From the NCBI GenBank assembly GCA_045605385.1, contig JAZUPW010000013.1, positions 18,691-82,690 on the forward strand: a stretch of 64,000 nt of DNA, written 5' to 3'. Each line of letters starts with the position of its first letter. Positions within the stretch are counted from its first letter, which is position 1. The position numbers and the translations under genes were made by a program. The notes under the pieces are model-generated. The model saw only the letters and a list, made by a program, of their open reading frames with translations, did not search any database and was not told the DNA's origin. This document shows positions 16,764 to 24,464 of the stretch, piece after piece. The stretch comes from SIG607 sp045605385. GTDB taxonomy: Bacteria > Bacillota > Clostridia > Oscillospirales > Acutalibacteraceae.

Positions 16764-16898
16764 ATGAAAAGAACATATCAACCTAAGAAGTTGCATCGTA
16801 AAAAAGAACATGGCTTTTTAAAGAGAATGGCTACAGCAAACGGCCGTAAGGTACTTGCCCGCCGCAGAGCAAAAGGTAGAAAGCAGCTCACATACTAA
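16764..16898 (+). CDS. rpmH: Ribosomal protein bL34
   Basis: A 44-residue protein, too small for many gene finders, beginning MKRTYQPKKLHRKKEHGFL and ending ARRRAKGRKQLTY, the canonical bL34 sequence. AGGAGG lies just before the ATG. It heads the conserved rpmH-rnpA-yidD-yidC-jag block. In most bacteria dnaA lies next to rpmH on the opposite side; here a YfhO gene takes that place. Confidence 0.98.
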   Translation: MKRTYQPKKLHRKKEHGFLKRMATANGRKVLARRRAKGRKQLTY

Positions 16899-16900
16899 GA

Positions 16901-16968
16901 CCACTTGTAGGGCGGACTTCCATGAAGCAAAGTTTTCCCTTTGCTTTATAGAAGTACGCCCTTTGTGG
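16901..16968 (+). promoter_or_regulatory. Long hairpin between rpmH and rnpA
   Basis: CCAC, AGGGCG and ACTTC pair with GAAGT, CGCCCT and GTGG around an inner AAGCAAAG/CTTTGCTT stem, giving a structure of ~68 bases. No T-run follows, so it is more likely an RNA processing or attenuation element than a simple terminator. It may set the very different levels of L34 and RnpA. Confidence 0.65.
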
Positions 16969-17009
16969 TTGTTGCCATAAAAAATAGTATGCAGGAATAA
17001 GGTTTTTTG

Positions 17010-17345
17010 ATGAGAATCGAGAAATTTAAACTTAATAAGGAATTCCGTCGCCTTTACGGACGCGGAAAATCGCTTGTGTCACCGCATATTGTAACCTACG
17101 CATTACGCGGTAAATGCGAAAATATCCGTATAGGTATAACTGTTGGCAAGAAATTTAATAATGCTGTTTGCCGCAACCGTGCAAAGCGGGTAATTACTGC
17201 TGCATTCAACAGCATAAAAGAAGACGTTTTGCCGCACAGTGAAATTGTATTTGTTGCAAGAACCCGAATTTTAGGGGTGAAAAGTACTCAGGTTGCAAAC
17301 GAAATGAAACAACATCTTGCGCAACTTGGCTTTCTTAAACAATGA
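17010..17345 (+). CDS. rnpA: Ribonuclease P protein component
   Basis: About 111 residues; the basic protein that assists RNase P RNA in 5' processing of tRNA. Typical features are EFRRLYGRGKS near residues 11-21, the RIGITVGKKFNNAVCRNRAKR RNA-binding block near 45-66, and VFVARTRI near 83-90. The ATG at 17010 is taken rather than the TTG just before it. Its stop codon overlaps the yidD start (ATGA). Confidence 0.96.
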   Translation: MRIEKFKLNKEFRRLYGRGKSLVSPHIVTYALRGKCENIRIGITVGKKFNNAVCRNRAKRVITAAFNSIKEDVLPHSEIVFVARTRILGVKSTQVANEMKQHLAQLGFLKQ

Positions 17346-17584
17346 AACACGTATTAATTTTTTTAGTAAAGATTTACAGAAAGTTTTTTTCGGCCGCTAA
17401 GGGCGGTCCGTGTTGCCGTTTTTATCCAACTTGTTCAACCTACGCTTTAGAAGCGTTAAAGGTTCACGGCGCATTTAAAGGCAGTGCTTTAAGCATTTGG
17501 CGGCTTTTACGCTGTCATCCGTTCAGTAAGGGCGGTTATGATCCCGTACCCGAAAAACGCCAAAAGTTAGAAAAAAGAAAATAA
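17342..17584 (+). CDS. yidD: Membrane protein insertion efficiency factor YidD
   Basis: An 80-residue peripheral membrane protein that helps YidC insert proteins. An N-terminal amphipathic helix (FLVKIYRKFFSA) is followed by the family signature GGPCCRFYPTCSTYALEAL with its cysteines, then WRLLRCHPFSKGGYDPVP. It is translationally coupled to rnpA by ATGA and lies just before yidC. Confidence 0.97.
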   Translation: MKHVLIFLVKIYRKFFSAAKGGPCCRFYPTCSTYALEALKVHGAFKGSALSIWRLLRCHPFSKGGYDPVPEKRQKLEKRK

Positions 17585-17589
17585 TCTGT

Positions 17590-17610
17590 AACATTACGTT
17601 GCGTAATGTT
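17590..17610 (+). promoter_or_regulatory. Perfect hairpin between yidD and yidC
   Basis: AACATTACG-TTG-CGTAATGTT is a perfect 9-bp stem that ends 18 bases before the yidC start. It lacks a T-run and may affect yidC translation or mRNA decay. Confidence 0.5.
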
Positions 17611-17628
17611 TAGTAATGGTGAAATATA

Positions 17629-18570
17629 ATGAATTTTTTAAAACCCTTGTTTAATTTAATAAATCAGTATGTTTTTTCTCCCGTGCTGAGATTTTTTACC
17701 GAAATAAGCGGTGGAAGTTTCGCTATGGGTATTTTCTTGTTTACTCTTGTTATTAATCTTTTGCTTATTCCCCTAAGCATTAAAAGCCAGAAGGCTTCGG
17801 TTCAACAAATAAAAATTAAGCCGAAGTTGGACGACTTAAAGAAAAGATGCGGCGACGATAAGCAGAAATATCAGCAGGGTATGCAGAAAATTTATACCGA
17901 AGAAAACGTTTCAATGGGCGGTGGCTGTTTGCCTATGTTCATTCGTTTGCTTCTTATTATGAGCGTTTATTACCTTGTAATTTCGCCTATTACCTATCTT
18001 GCGCCCACCGTTAGCGAAGAAACTCTTAACGGCGCAATTCAGGCAATAGAAACAACCGATACTTACAGGGCAGAACTTCTTGTAGTGGAACAGGCTTTGG
18101 CAGATAACGTTACAAATGAAAATCTTCTTGCTGTAAGAGAAGGTATTAAGGATATTAAGTTTGAAATTTTAGGAGCAATTGACCTTACAAAAACTCCCGA
18201 TTTTTCTCTTAATTTCTCAAATGTAACAAAAGAACAGGTTCTTTTGTGGACAATTCCTTTTGCTTCCTTTATAACAGCAATGTTCTCAAGCATTATAAGT
18301 ATGTTGCAGCAAAAGAAGGTTAACCCAGGTGCGCCAAGTATGGCAGGCATGATGCTTACTATGCCAATTATTTCTTTGGTAATTGCATTCAGCGCTCCTG
18401 CAGGTCTTGGCTTCTATTGGGCTTGTTCTTCGCTTATAGGTGCATTTATACAAGCGGGTGTTCAAGAATTTTACGGTCCGCATAAAATAATTGCAACCGA
18501 ACAAAAAAAGGCAGTTTTAACTGCTTATGAAAAAGAAACAAAAATAAAAGCGGCTAATGCCGATAATTAA
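17629..18570 (+). CDS. yidC: Membrane protein insertase YidC
   Basis: A 313-residue YidC/Oxa1 insertase. It has the first helix followed by the coiled cytoplasmic hairpin (SIKSQKASVQQIKIKPKLDD, then YTEENVSMGGGCLPM) and the later helices with GLGFYWACSSLIGAFIQ near the end. There is no lipobox, which is usual for clostridial YidC. A ~55-residue extracellular insert (residues ~130-190) sits between helices. It follows yidD and precedes jag, which together handle membrane protein insertion. Confidence 0.95.
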   Translation: MNFLKPLFNLINQYVFSPVLRFFTEISGGSFAMGIFLFTLVINLLLIPLSIKSQKASVQQIKIKPKLDDLKKRCGDDKQKYQQGMQKIYTEENVSMGGGCLPMFIRLLLIMSVYYLVISPITYLAPTVSEETLNGAIQAIETTDTYRAELLVVEQALADNVTNENLLAVREGIKDIKFEILGAIDLTKTPDFSLNFSNVTKEQVLLWTIPFASFITAMFSSIISMLQQKKVNPGAPSMAGMMLTMPIISLVIAFSAPAGLGFYWACSSLIGAFIQAGVQEFYGPHKIIATEQKKAVLTAYEKETKIKAANADN

Positions 18571-18588
18571 ATTTAGGAGGATATTCTT

Positions 18589-19482
18589 GTGATTAAAGAA
18601 GCATTCGGAATAGCCGATACCGTTGAAGAGGCTAAAGAGGCTGCTATTGCCGAACTTAATGCCGGTATAGATGCAGATATATCGTTTGAAATAATAGATA
18701 TGCCCAAGAAAAAATTGTTGGGAGTTTTTGGCGGAAGCAAGGCTAAAGTAAGAGCCTACGTTGAAATTGCCGAAAAAGAAAAGAAAAAACAAAAACCGCA
18801 GAAAAAGGCTCCACAGGTTCGCACAAACAAAGAAGAAACTATTCAGAAGCCTAAGGCTGCAAAGGTTGAAAAAGAAGCAAAACCTGTTAAAAATGATTCC
18901 GTTTACAGCGATGCTGTTGATTATACAGAATTAGAAGCAAACACCCCTGCGCACAAGGCAGTTAATTACTTAATTAAAGTTTTAGAAGGTCTTGGCTGCA
19001 GAGAATTAAACGCAAAGGTTGCTTTAAAAGATGGCGGAGCAAGAATTGCGCTTACGGGCGAAGGTCTTGGCGCTTGTATAGGTCACCGCGGTGAAACCTT
19101 AGATGCTTTACAGTATCTTTGCTCTATGGTTGCAAGTGTTGGCGGATATTACCGTATTTCTTTAGACGTTGGTAACTATCGCGAAAAGAGAGAAAGAACA
19201 TTAACTTCATTGGCTAACCGTATAGCCGCACAGGTTATACGCAGTGGCAGAAGCCGTTCTTTAGAACCTATGAATCCTTATGAAAGAAGAATTATTCATA
19301 CCGCAGTTCAGGAAATCGAAGGTGTTACTTCTAACTCTGTGGGCGAGGGTGACCGCCGTCACGTTGTTATAAGTCCCGACGGTACAGTGGCAAAGAAAAA
19401 CGATAATCAAGCAACTGCTTCTGTTTCCAGAGCGCCTAGAAGCGATTCTGATTCATTACCCCTTTACGGAAAAATTAAATAA
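18589..19482 (+). CDS. jag: RNA-binding protein Jag/KhpB
   Basis: 297 residues with a Jag-N domain (about 1-60, ending MPKKKLLGVFGGSKAKVRAYV), a charged Lys/Glu/Pro linker (~60-115), a type II KH domain (~120-200, with the CIGHRGETLDALQYL loop) and an R3H domain (~205-270, with MNPYERRIIHTAVQ). It is an RNA-binding partner of KhpA linked to cell elongation and division. GTG start behind AGGAGG. Last gene of the rpmH block, followed by a strong terminator. Confidence 0.95.
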   Translation: MIKEAFGIADTVEEAKEAAIAELNAGIDADISFEIIDMPKKKLLGVFGGSKAKVRAYVEIAEKEKKKQKPQKKAPQVRTNKEETIQKPKAAKVEKEAKPVKNDSVYSDAVDYTELEANTPAHKAVNYLIKVLEGLGCRELNAKVALKDGGARIALTGEGLGACIGHRGETLDALQYLCSMVASVGGYYRISLDVGNYREKRERTLTSLANRIAAQVIRSGRSRSLEPMNPYERRIIHTAVQEIEGVTSNSVGEGDRRHVVISPDGTVAKKNDNQATASVSRAPRSDSDSLPLYGKIK

Positions 19483-19489
19483 AAACACA

Positions 19490-19525
19490 AACGGCTTGTC
19501 AAAAATTTTGACAAGCCGTTTTTTT
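19490..19525 (+). terminator. Terminator after jag
   Basis: AACGGCTTGTC pairs perfectly with GACAAGCCGTT and is followed by TTTTT. Confidence 0.93.
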
Positions 19526-19579
19526 GCAAAAAAAATAACCGCCCATAAACGGCGGAAAAAGCAATATAAAGTTTCAGCC

Positions 19580-19614
19580 AAAACCGACTTGTGCATAAAG
19601 CATAAGTCGGTTTT
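19580..19614 (-). terminator. Terminator after rpsT
   Basis: AAAACCGACTTGTGC and GCATAAGTCGGTTTT form a hairpin with T-runs on both strands. Placed about 35 bases beyond the rpsT stop. Confidence 0.82.
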
Positions 19615-19647
19615 AATATTTAAGCTGATCTTAAGGTTTCCCTTTAA

Positions 19648-19908
19648 TTAGTTAGCCTTGTTTAAACGGCAAACTAAAGCAGATTTCTTTCTTGCAGCAG
19701 TATTCTTATGAAGAATACCCTTAGCGGTAGCCTGATCTATTTTCTTAACAGCAACCTTTACTGCTTCTGCAGCATCAGCAGACTTGTTTTCAATAGCGGC
19801 ATCTGCTTTCTTAACAGCGGTTCTTAAAGCAGAACGGTAAGCCTTGTTACGTTCAGCGTTAGCAGCATTAACGATAACACGCTTCTTAGCAGATTTAATG
19901 TTTGGCAT
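19648..19908 (-). CDS. rpsT: Ribosomal protein bS20
   Basis: An 86-residue basic, helical protein beginning MPNIKSAKKRV and containing the family block GILHKNTAARKKSAL near its end. GGGGAGG lies 7 bases before the ATG. It is monocistronic, with its own promoter and terminator, between jag and gpr. Confidence 0.97.
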   Translation of the reverse strand: MPNIKSAKKRVIVNAANAERNKAYRSALRTAVKKADAAIENKSADAAEAVKVAVKKIDQATAKGILHKNTAARKKSALVCRLNKAN

Positions 19909-19942
19909 CGTTACACCTCCCCAGAATTAATCGCATACAGTT

Positions 19943-19971
19943 ATAATACCACTAATTGCAAAAAAAAGCAA
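19943..19971 (-). promoter_or_regulatory. Promoter of rpsT
   Basis: Minus-strand TTGCTT and TATTAT with a 17-base spacer, about 35 bases before the rpsT start. Confidence 0.6.
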
Positions 19972-20029
19972 CAACTTTTTTAATAAATTTTAAAATAAAG
20001 AAAACACTAAATTTAAGGAAGTGTTTTAT

Positions 20030-20875
20030 ATGAACAGAACCGATTTGGCAATAGAGTTAAAGGAACAGGCATCGGATTTAAGCGGGATTGAAAGTCAAAC
20101 TGTAAAAAACGGTTTGCTTACAGTTACCAAAATAAAGGTTACCAGTGAAAAGGGAAGTAAAACTATAGGCAGGCCAATTGGTACTTATATTAATATTGAT
20201 GTGCCCGATTTATGCTTACACGGCGGGGAGTACGGACAACTTGAAGAAATAATAATAGAAGCGCTTAACGGTTTTAAGTTTCCTAAAAATAATATTCTTG
20301 TTGCGGGGCTGGGAAACAGAAAAATCACTCCTGACACGTTAGGCCCCGCTACGGCTGATTCGGTTCTTGCAACAAGGCATATTTCGGAAGATTTAAAAAA
20401 ACAAACGGGACTATCAACCCTTAAAAACGTTTCGGTAATTCTTCCCGGTGTTTTGGGACAAACGGGTATAGAAACCGTTGAAATAATAAAAGGAGTTATA
20501 GCATCGGCAAAAATAGAAGGACTTATTGTAATTGATGCTTTTGCGGCAAGTGACGTAAAGCGGTTGGCTACTACAATTCAACTTTGTGATACAGGTATTT
20601 CTCCGGGTTCGGGTGTTGGTAACAACCGAAAAGAAATTAGCGAAACCACGCTTGGTATTCCTGTAATTGCCGTTGGTGTTCCAACCTGCGTTGATGCAAG
20701 TGTTATTGCCGCTTCAGTAACAGGGTATAAAGATAACGGGGAAAAAGTAAATATGATAGTCACACCAAGAGAAATAGATATACTGATAGACCGAAGCGCT
20801 ACAGTACTTTCAAGAGCAATTAATTTCTTTTTACAGCCCGATACCGACAGAGAATTGCTTATTTCCGTTGTATAA
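20030..20875 (+). CDS. gpr: GPR germination endopeptidase
   Basis: About 281 residues; the aspartate-type endoprotease that degrades small acid-soluble spore proteins at germination. The NRTDLAIEL start is the usual propeptide, and the blocks YINIDVPDL, VAGLGNRKITPDTLGP, VLPGVLGQTGIET and GISPGSGVGNNRKEI are characteristic. The ATG at 20030 follows AAGGAAG; a GTG nine bases earlier overlaps that box. It is shorter than the ~370 residues of Bacillus Gpr. It is a direct sign of endospore formation and lies before spoIIP, as in many Clostridia. Confidence 0.95.
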   Translation: MNRTDLAIELKEQASDLSGIESQTVKNGLLTVTKIKVTSEKGSKTIGRPIGTYINIDVPDLCLHGGEYGQLEEIIIEALNGFKFPKNNILVAGLGNRKITPDTLGPATADSVLATRHISEDLKKQTGLSTLKNVSVILPGVLGQTGIETVEIIKGVIASAKIEGLIVIDAFAASDVKRLATTIQLCDTGISPGSGVGNNRKEISETTLGIPVIAVGVPTCVDASVIAASVTGYKDNGEKVNMIVTPREIDILIDRSATVLSRAINFFLQPDTDRELLISVV

Positions 20876-20878
20876 AAT

Positions 20879-20910
20879 TTTCTTTGTTTTCATATATATA
20901 AACAAAGAAA
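20879..20910 (+). promoter_or_regulatory. AT-rich hairpin between gpr and spoIIP
   Basis: TTTCTTTGTTT pairs with AAACAAAGAAA across a CATATATAT-type loop. There is no T-run, so it is probably an intercistronic stem or part of the spoIIP control region. Confidence 0.4.
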
Positions 20911-20922
20911 AAACAGGGGGCA

Positions 20923-21924
20923 GTGGTTTTGAAAGATAAATGCGGAAGTTTGTTTTTAAGTGTTGTTTCAATTATTTGTCTTGCCGTAACTTTGTTTTCG
21001 GTATATCTGCTTTTAGATAATAAGCAAATTATAAACGAAAATTTTTCTTTAAAAGAGTATACAGTTGAAAATTCTACTGAGATAACACAACCTTCCGTAA
21101 GTGAAGAAAGCGAAGCGGTAGAAACGGTATCACCTGAAAATGCGGTGGGTAAAATCAGCGAAAAAACCGTTTCTCCGTATACGGCAAATACTTCATATAA
21201 CAATATTTACGTAAACAACAAAACCAAACAACCCTTTAATATAAGTGAGTTTTTAAAAGAAGATTTTAATATTAAATTTAGCAAAAATTCTACACCGCAA
21301 GCTCTTATAATTCATACCCACACAAGCGAATGTTATTTGAAAGAATCCAGAGATTACTATACCGAAAGCGACGTTACAAGAACTACCGATACGTCTTATA
21401 ACGTTGTGGCGGTAGGTGACGTAATAGCAAAAAAACTTAATAATGCAGGGTTCAACACATTACACGATACAACGGTTCACGATACCGCTTATACGGGCAG
21501 TTATTCGCGAAGCGCTAAAACCATAAAGAATTATTTAAGCGAGTATCCCTCAATTAAACTTGTAATTGACGTGCACCGCGATTCTATTGGAAGTGATACC
21601 AACAAGGTAAAACCTGTTACCGTTATTCAAAACAGAAAAGCGGCGCAGGTAATGCTTGTTATGTGTTGCGGCGAAGGAATTGATGACTTTAATAATTGGC
21701 GCGATAATTTAAAATTTGCGCTAAAGTTTCAGCAAACAATGGAGGTAATGTATCCATCTCTTGCAAGAAGTATGCATTATTTATCTTATAAATATAATCA
21801 AAATCTTTCTACACCATCGATTTTGCTTGAAGTGGGAACAGATTCAAATTCCATAGAAGAAGCTCTTACAGGGGCAGATTTCGCAGCAAATGCGTTGGTG
21901 GCGTATATGAACACTCTATCATAA
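20923..21924 (+). CDS. spoIIP: Stage II sporulation protein P
   Basis: About 333 residues. It is a membrane-anchored amidase and endopeptidase that, with SpoIID, degrades septal peptidoglycan during engulfment. One N-terminal helix (residues ~7-27) is followed by a Ser/Glu-rich linker and the catalytic domain: ALIIHTHTSECY near 124-135, KLVIDVHRDSI near 208-218 and PSILLEVGTD near 302-311, providing His and Glu zinc ligands. Start: GTG at 20923 or, better spaced from GGGGG, TTG at 20929. It follows gpr and precedes a small membrane protein. Confidence 0.94.
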   Translation: MVLKDKCGSLFLSVVSIICLAVTLFSVYLLLDNKQIINENFSLKEYTVENSTEITQPSVSEESEAVETVSPENAVGKISEKTVSPYTANTSYNNIYVNNKTKQPFNISEFLKEDFNIKFSKNSTPQALIIHTHTSECYLKESRDYYTESDVTRTTDTSYNVVAVGDVIAKKLNNAGFNTLHDTTVHDTAYTGSYSRSAKTIKNYLSEYPSIKLVIDVHRDSIGSDTNKVKPVTVIQNRKAAQVMLVMCCGEGIDDFNNWRDNLKFALKFQQTMEVMYPSLARSMHYLSYKYNQNLSTPSILLEVGTDSNSIEEALTGADFAANALVAYMNTLS

Positions 21925-21935
21925 GGAAGTTTTAA

Positions 21936-22133
21936 ATGAAAACGAATACAAAAATTTTCTGGCGTACCGTAAAATATACGTCGGTTTGGATATTGGCTTT
22001 TGCCATTTTAATATACGGAATATGTAAAAGTTATTTACAAATAAGAAGAATAGGATTTGGGGAATATAAAAACGCCGTTGAATACAAAGACGGCGTTTTA
22101 AGTGTATTTGATTTTGAAATTGTTATAAATTAA
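21936..22133 (+). CDS. Small single-pass membrane protein
   Basis: A 65-residue protein with one transmembrane helix at about residues 14-31 (TSVWILAFAILIYGICKSYL) and a short C-terminal domain. AAGGAAG precedes the ATG. It lies 11 bases behind spoIIP and is likely cotranscribed, so a role in sporulation is possible but not shown. Its stop codon shares bases with the stop of the converging zinc-binding lipoprotein (TTAA at 22130-22133). I do not recognise a family. Confidence 0.65.
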   Translation: MKTNTKIFWRTVKYTSVWILAFAILIYGICKSYLQIRRIGFGEYKNAVEYKDGVLSVFDFEIVIN

Positions 22134-23032
22134 GAAAGCGCTGTTTTTAAGTTTTCGGCATTTTTCTTCATAAGCGAATAATAGGTTTCGCCGTTTTCAA
22201 ATTCTTCTTTGGTAACGTTGTGGCATGAATGGAATAAAAGCGCTTTACAGCCCGTTTCGCTTACAACGGTTTCTGCCATTTTTTTATTAGAAAATTCGGT
22301 ATAAAAAACAGCGGGAATTTTTTGTTCTTTTACGGCTTTAATTAAATCGGTAACAGCCGAAGCATTAGGTTCTGTATGCGAATTGCAACCTGGGAATGCC
22401 GAAATAACGTTAAGGTTATATTCATCGGTAAAATGTCTTACTGGAAAACGGTCGGCAAAAACAACGGTTTTTCTTTCTGCATTTTTTACTATTGCAAGGA
22501 ACAAAGTGTCAAGTTCGTTTAATTTATTGGTATATTCTGCAAAATTCTTGTTATATATACCGCTGTTATTAAAGGAAAGGTCGGCGAGTTCGCACATAAT
22601 AGCATAAGTAATTGCTTTGGCATTGACAGGCGAAGTCCATACGTGTTCGTCACTTTCGTGATTATGCTCGTTATGGATATCCGTTTCCTTTACAACGTCA
22701 AGCATTTTAATAACGTTAAGTTCTTTGTTATCGTTTATCAAAGAATCTACCCACTTTTCGTTTTCACCGCCAACACAAATAAGCAAATCGCTTTTTTGTA
22801 TTTTTATAATATCGGCAGGCGTGGGCTCATAGTCGTGCGCTTCCTGTCCGGGTTTCAAAAGCAAGGTTATATTGGCATAAATTCCGCAAAGTTCTCTTGC
22901 AAAATCGTATGCGGGAAAACAACTTGTAACAATGTTTAATTTGTCGTTTTGTTCTTTCGGTGTTGAACTGCAAGAACAAAGCAATGTACAAACAAGTGTT
23001 AAACAAATAATGGTTAAAACAAATTTTTTCAT
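22130..23032 (-). CDS. znuA: Zinc/manganese ABC transporter substrate-binding lipoprotein
   Basis: About 300 residues of the cluster A-I metal-binding family. The lipobox LLCSC near residue 20 predicts a lipid anchor. Metal-site features are the GQEAHDYEPTP block, the short His/Glu-rich loop (HNEHNHESDEHVWTSP), VFADRFPVRHF and FHSCHNVTKEEF. The ATG at 23032 follows a GGAG box. No permease or ATPase gene lies nearby, so its partner transporter must be elsewhere, or it serves as a stand-alone metal buffer. Zinc is favoured by the His-rich loop. Confidence 0.87.
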   Translation of the reverse strand: MKKFVLTIICLTLVCTLLCSCSSTPKEQNDKLNIVTSCFPAYDFARELCGIYANITLLLKPGQEAHDYEPTPADIIKIQKSDLLICVGGENEKWVDSLINDNKELNVIKMLDVVKETDIHNEHNHESDEHVWTSPVNAKAITYAIMCELADLSFNNSGIYNKNFAEYTNKLNELDTLFLAIVKNAERKTVVFADRFPVRHFTDEYNLNVISAFPGCNSHTEPNASAVTDLIKAVKEQKIPAVFYTEFSNKKMAETVVSETGCKALLFHSCHNVTKEEFENGETYYSLMKKNAENLKTALS

Positions 23033-23044
23033 AAAAACTCCATT

Positions 23045-23075
23045 TAAAAAACACCTCGGCAAAATTCTGCCGAGG
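23045..23075 (-). terminator. Terminator after gdhA
   Basis: Minus-strand CCTCGGCAG pairs with TTGCCGAGG and is followed by TGTTTTTT. It lies only ~20 bases before the downstream lipoprotein start. Confidence 0.88.
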
Positions 23076-23086
23076 TTATTTGTTTT

Positions 23087-24433
23087 TTATACAGTACCCT
23101 GTGCTTTCATGGCTTCTGCGACTTTAATAAAGCCTGCGATATTAGCACCTGCAATAAGGTCGCCTTCAAAACCGTATTCTTTAGCGGCTTTAACGGAATT
23201 ATCAAATATGGATTTCATAATTCCTTTAAGTTTTTCATCAACTTCTTCGGCAGACCAGTTATATCTCATAGAGTTCTGGCTCATTTCAAGACCGCTTACA
23301 GAAACACCGCCTGCGTTAACAGCTTTAGAAGGAGCAATAACAACGCCGTTTTCTTTAAGATATTCAATTGCTTCGTTAGTTGTAGGCATATTAGAAACTT
23401 CAACGTAATACTTAACGCCGTTTTTAACTATCATTTCGGCTTCTTTCATATCAACTTCGTTCTGTGTAGCGCAAGGCATAAGAACATCGGCTTTAACGCC
23501 CCAAGGTTTCTGACCTTCAAAGTAAGGAACACCGAATTTATCAGCGTATTCTTTAACTTTATCTTTGCCCGATGCGCGCATATCTAACATAAATTCAATC
23601 TTTTCATCGGTAACAATACCGTCTTCATCATAAATGTAGCCGTCGGGACCTGAAATGGTAACAACTTTACCGCCGAGTTCAGCAATTTTCTTAACCGTAC
23701 CCCAGGCAACGTTACCGAAACCTGAAACAGCAAAAGTTTTGCCAACAATACTTTCACCGTAAGATTTAAGTAATTCTTCGGTGTAATAAACAGCGCCGAA
23801 ACCTGTTGCTTCGGGACGGATAAGCGAACCACCGTAGGGAAGTCCCTTACCGGTTAAAACGCCTGTAAAGTCGTTCTGTAAACGCTTATACTGACCGAAA
23901 AGATAACCGATTTCTCTTGCGCCAACACCAAGGTCACCTGCAGGAACGTCGGTGTTAGGACCAATGTGTCTGAAAAGTTCAGTCATAAAACTCTGGCAGA
24001 AACGCATAACTTCAGCGTCGCTCTTGCCGCGTGGGTCAAAGTCGGAACCACCCTTACCGCCGCCCATAGGAAGACCTGTAAGGCTGTTCTTGAAGGTTTG
24101 TTCAAAGCCTAAAAACTTAATAATTGAAGCGTTAACGGTGGGATGGAAACGGAGTCCGCCCTTGTAAGGACCTATAGCGGAGTTGAACTGTACACGGAAA
24201 CCGCGGTTAACCTGAACTTTGCCGTTATCATCTACCCACGGAACGCGGAAAATAATCTGACGTTCAGGTTCTACCATACGTTCAACAACGCCTGCTTCAA
24301 CTAAGTCGGGACGCTGTTCAATAACGGGTTCAATTGAACTTAAAACCTCGGTAACTGTCTGAATAAATTCAGGTTCGCCGGGATTACGTTTTTTAACTGT
24401 TTCTAATACGGAAATAAGATATTCGTTTTTCAT
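23087..24433 (-). CDS. gdhA: NADP-type glutamate dehydrogenase
   Basis: About 448 residues; reversible amination of 2-oxoglutarate to glutamate. Family blocks include YKGGLRFHPTVNASIIKFLGFEQTFKNSL (catalytic region), PMGGGKGGSDFDP, DVPAGDLGVGAREIGYLFGQYK and the Rossmann turn SGFGNVAWG. The length and the GPYKGG/GGGKGG spacing match the hexameric anabolic class. The ATG at 24433 follows AAAGGTG. It sits 31 bases behind thrS with no terminator between, so it may also be transcribed from the T-box promoter. Its substrate is supplied by the citrate pathway at 42-47 kb. Confidence 0.95.
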   Translation of the reverse strand: MKNEYLISVLETVKKRNPGEPEFIQTVTEVLSSIEPVIEQRPDLVEAGVVERMVEPERQIIFRVPWVDDNGKVQVNRGFRVQFNSAIGPYKGGLRFHPTVNASIIKFLGFEQTFKNSLTGLPMGGGKGGSDFDPRGKSDAEVMRFCQSFMTELFRHIGPNTDVPAGDLGVGAREIGYLFGQYKRLQNDFTGVLTGKGLPYGGSLIRPEATGFGAVYYTEELLKSYGESIVGKTFAVSGFGNVAWGTVKKIAELGGKVVTISGPDGYIYDEDGIVTDEKIEFMLDMRASGKDKVKEYADKFGVPYFEGQKPWGVKADVLMPCATQNEVDMKEAEMIVKNGVKYYVEVSNMPTTNEAIEYLKENGVVIAPSKAVNAGGVSVSGLEMSQNSMRYNWSAEEVDEKLKGIMKSIFDNSVKAAKEYGFEGDLIAGANIAGFIKVAEAMKAQGTV

Positions 24434-24464
24434 TTTTTTCACCTTTACTATTAATATAATTTAT

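Noticed and set aside
17590..17610. Hairpin between yidD and yidC as a terminator
   Set aside because: No T-run follows and yidC begins 18 bases later; kept only as a possible regulatory stem.
19539..19555. CCGCC-CATAAAC-GGCGG hairpin downstream of jag
   Set aside because: Only a 5-bp stem between two much better terminators; no function can be argued.
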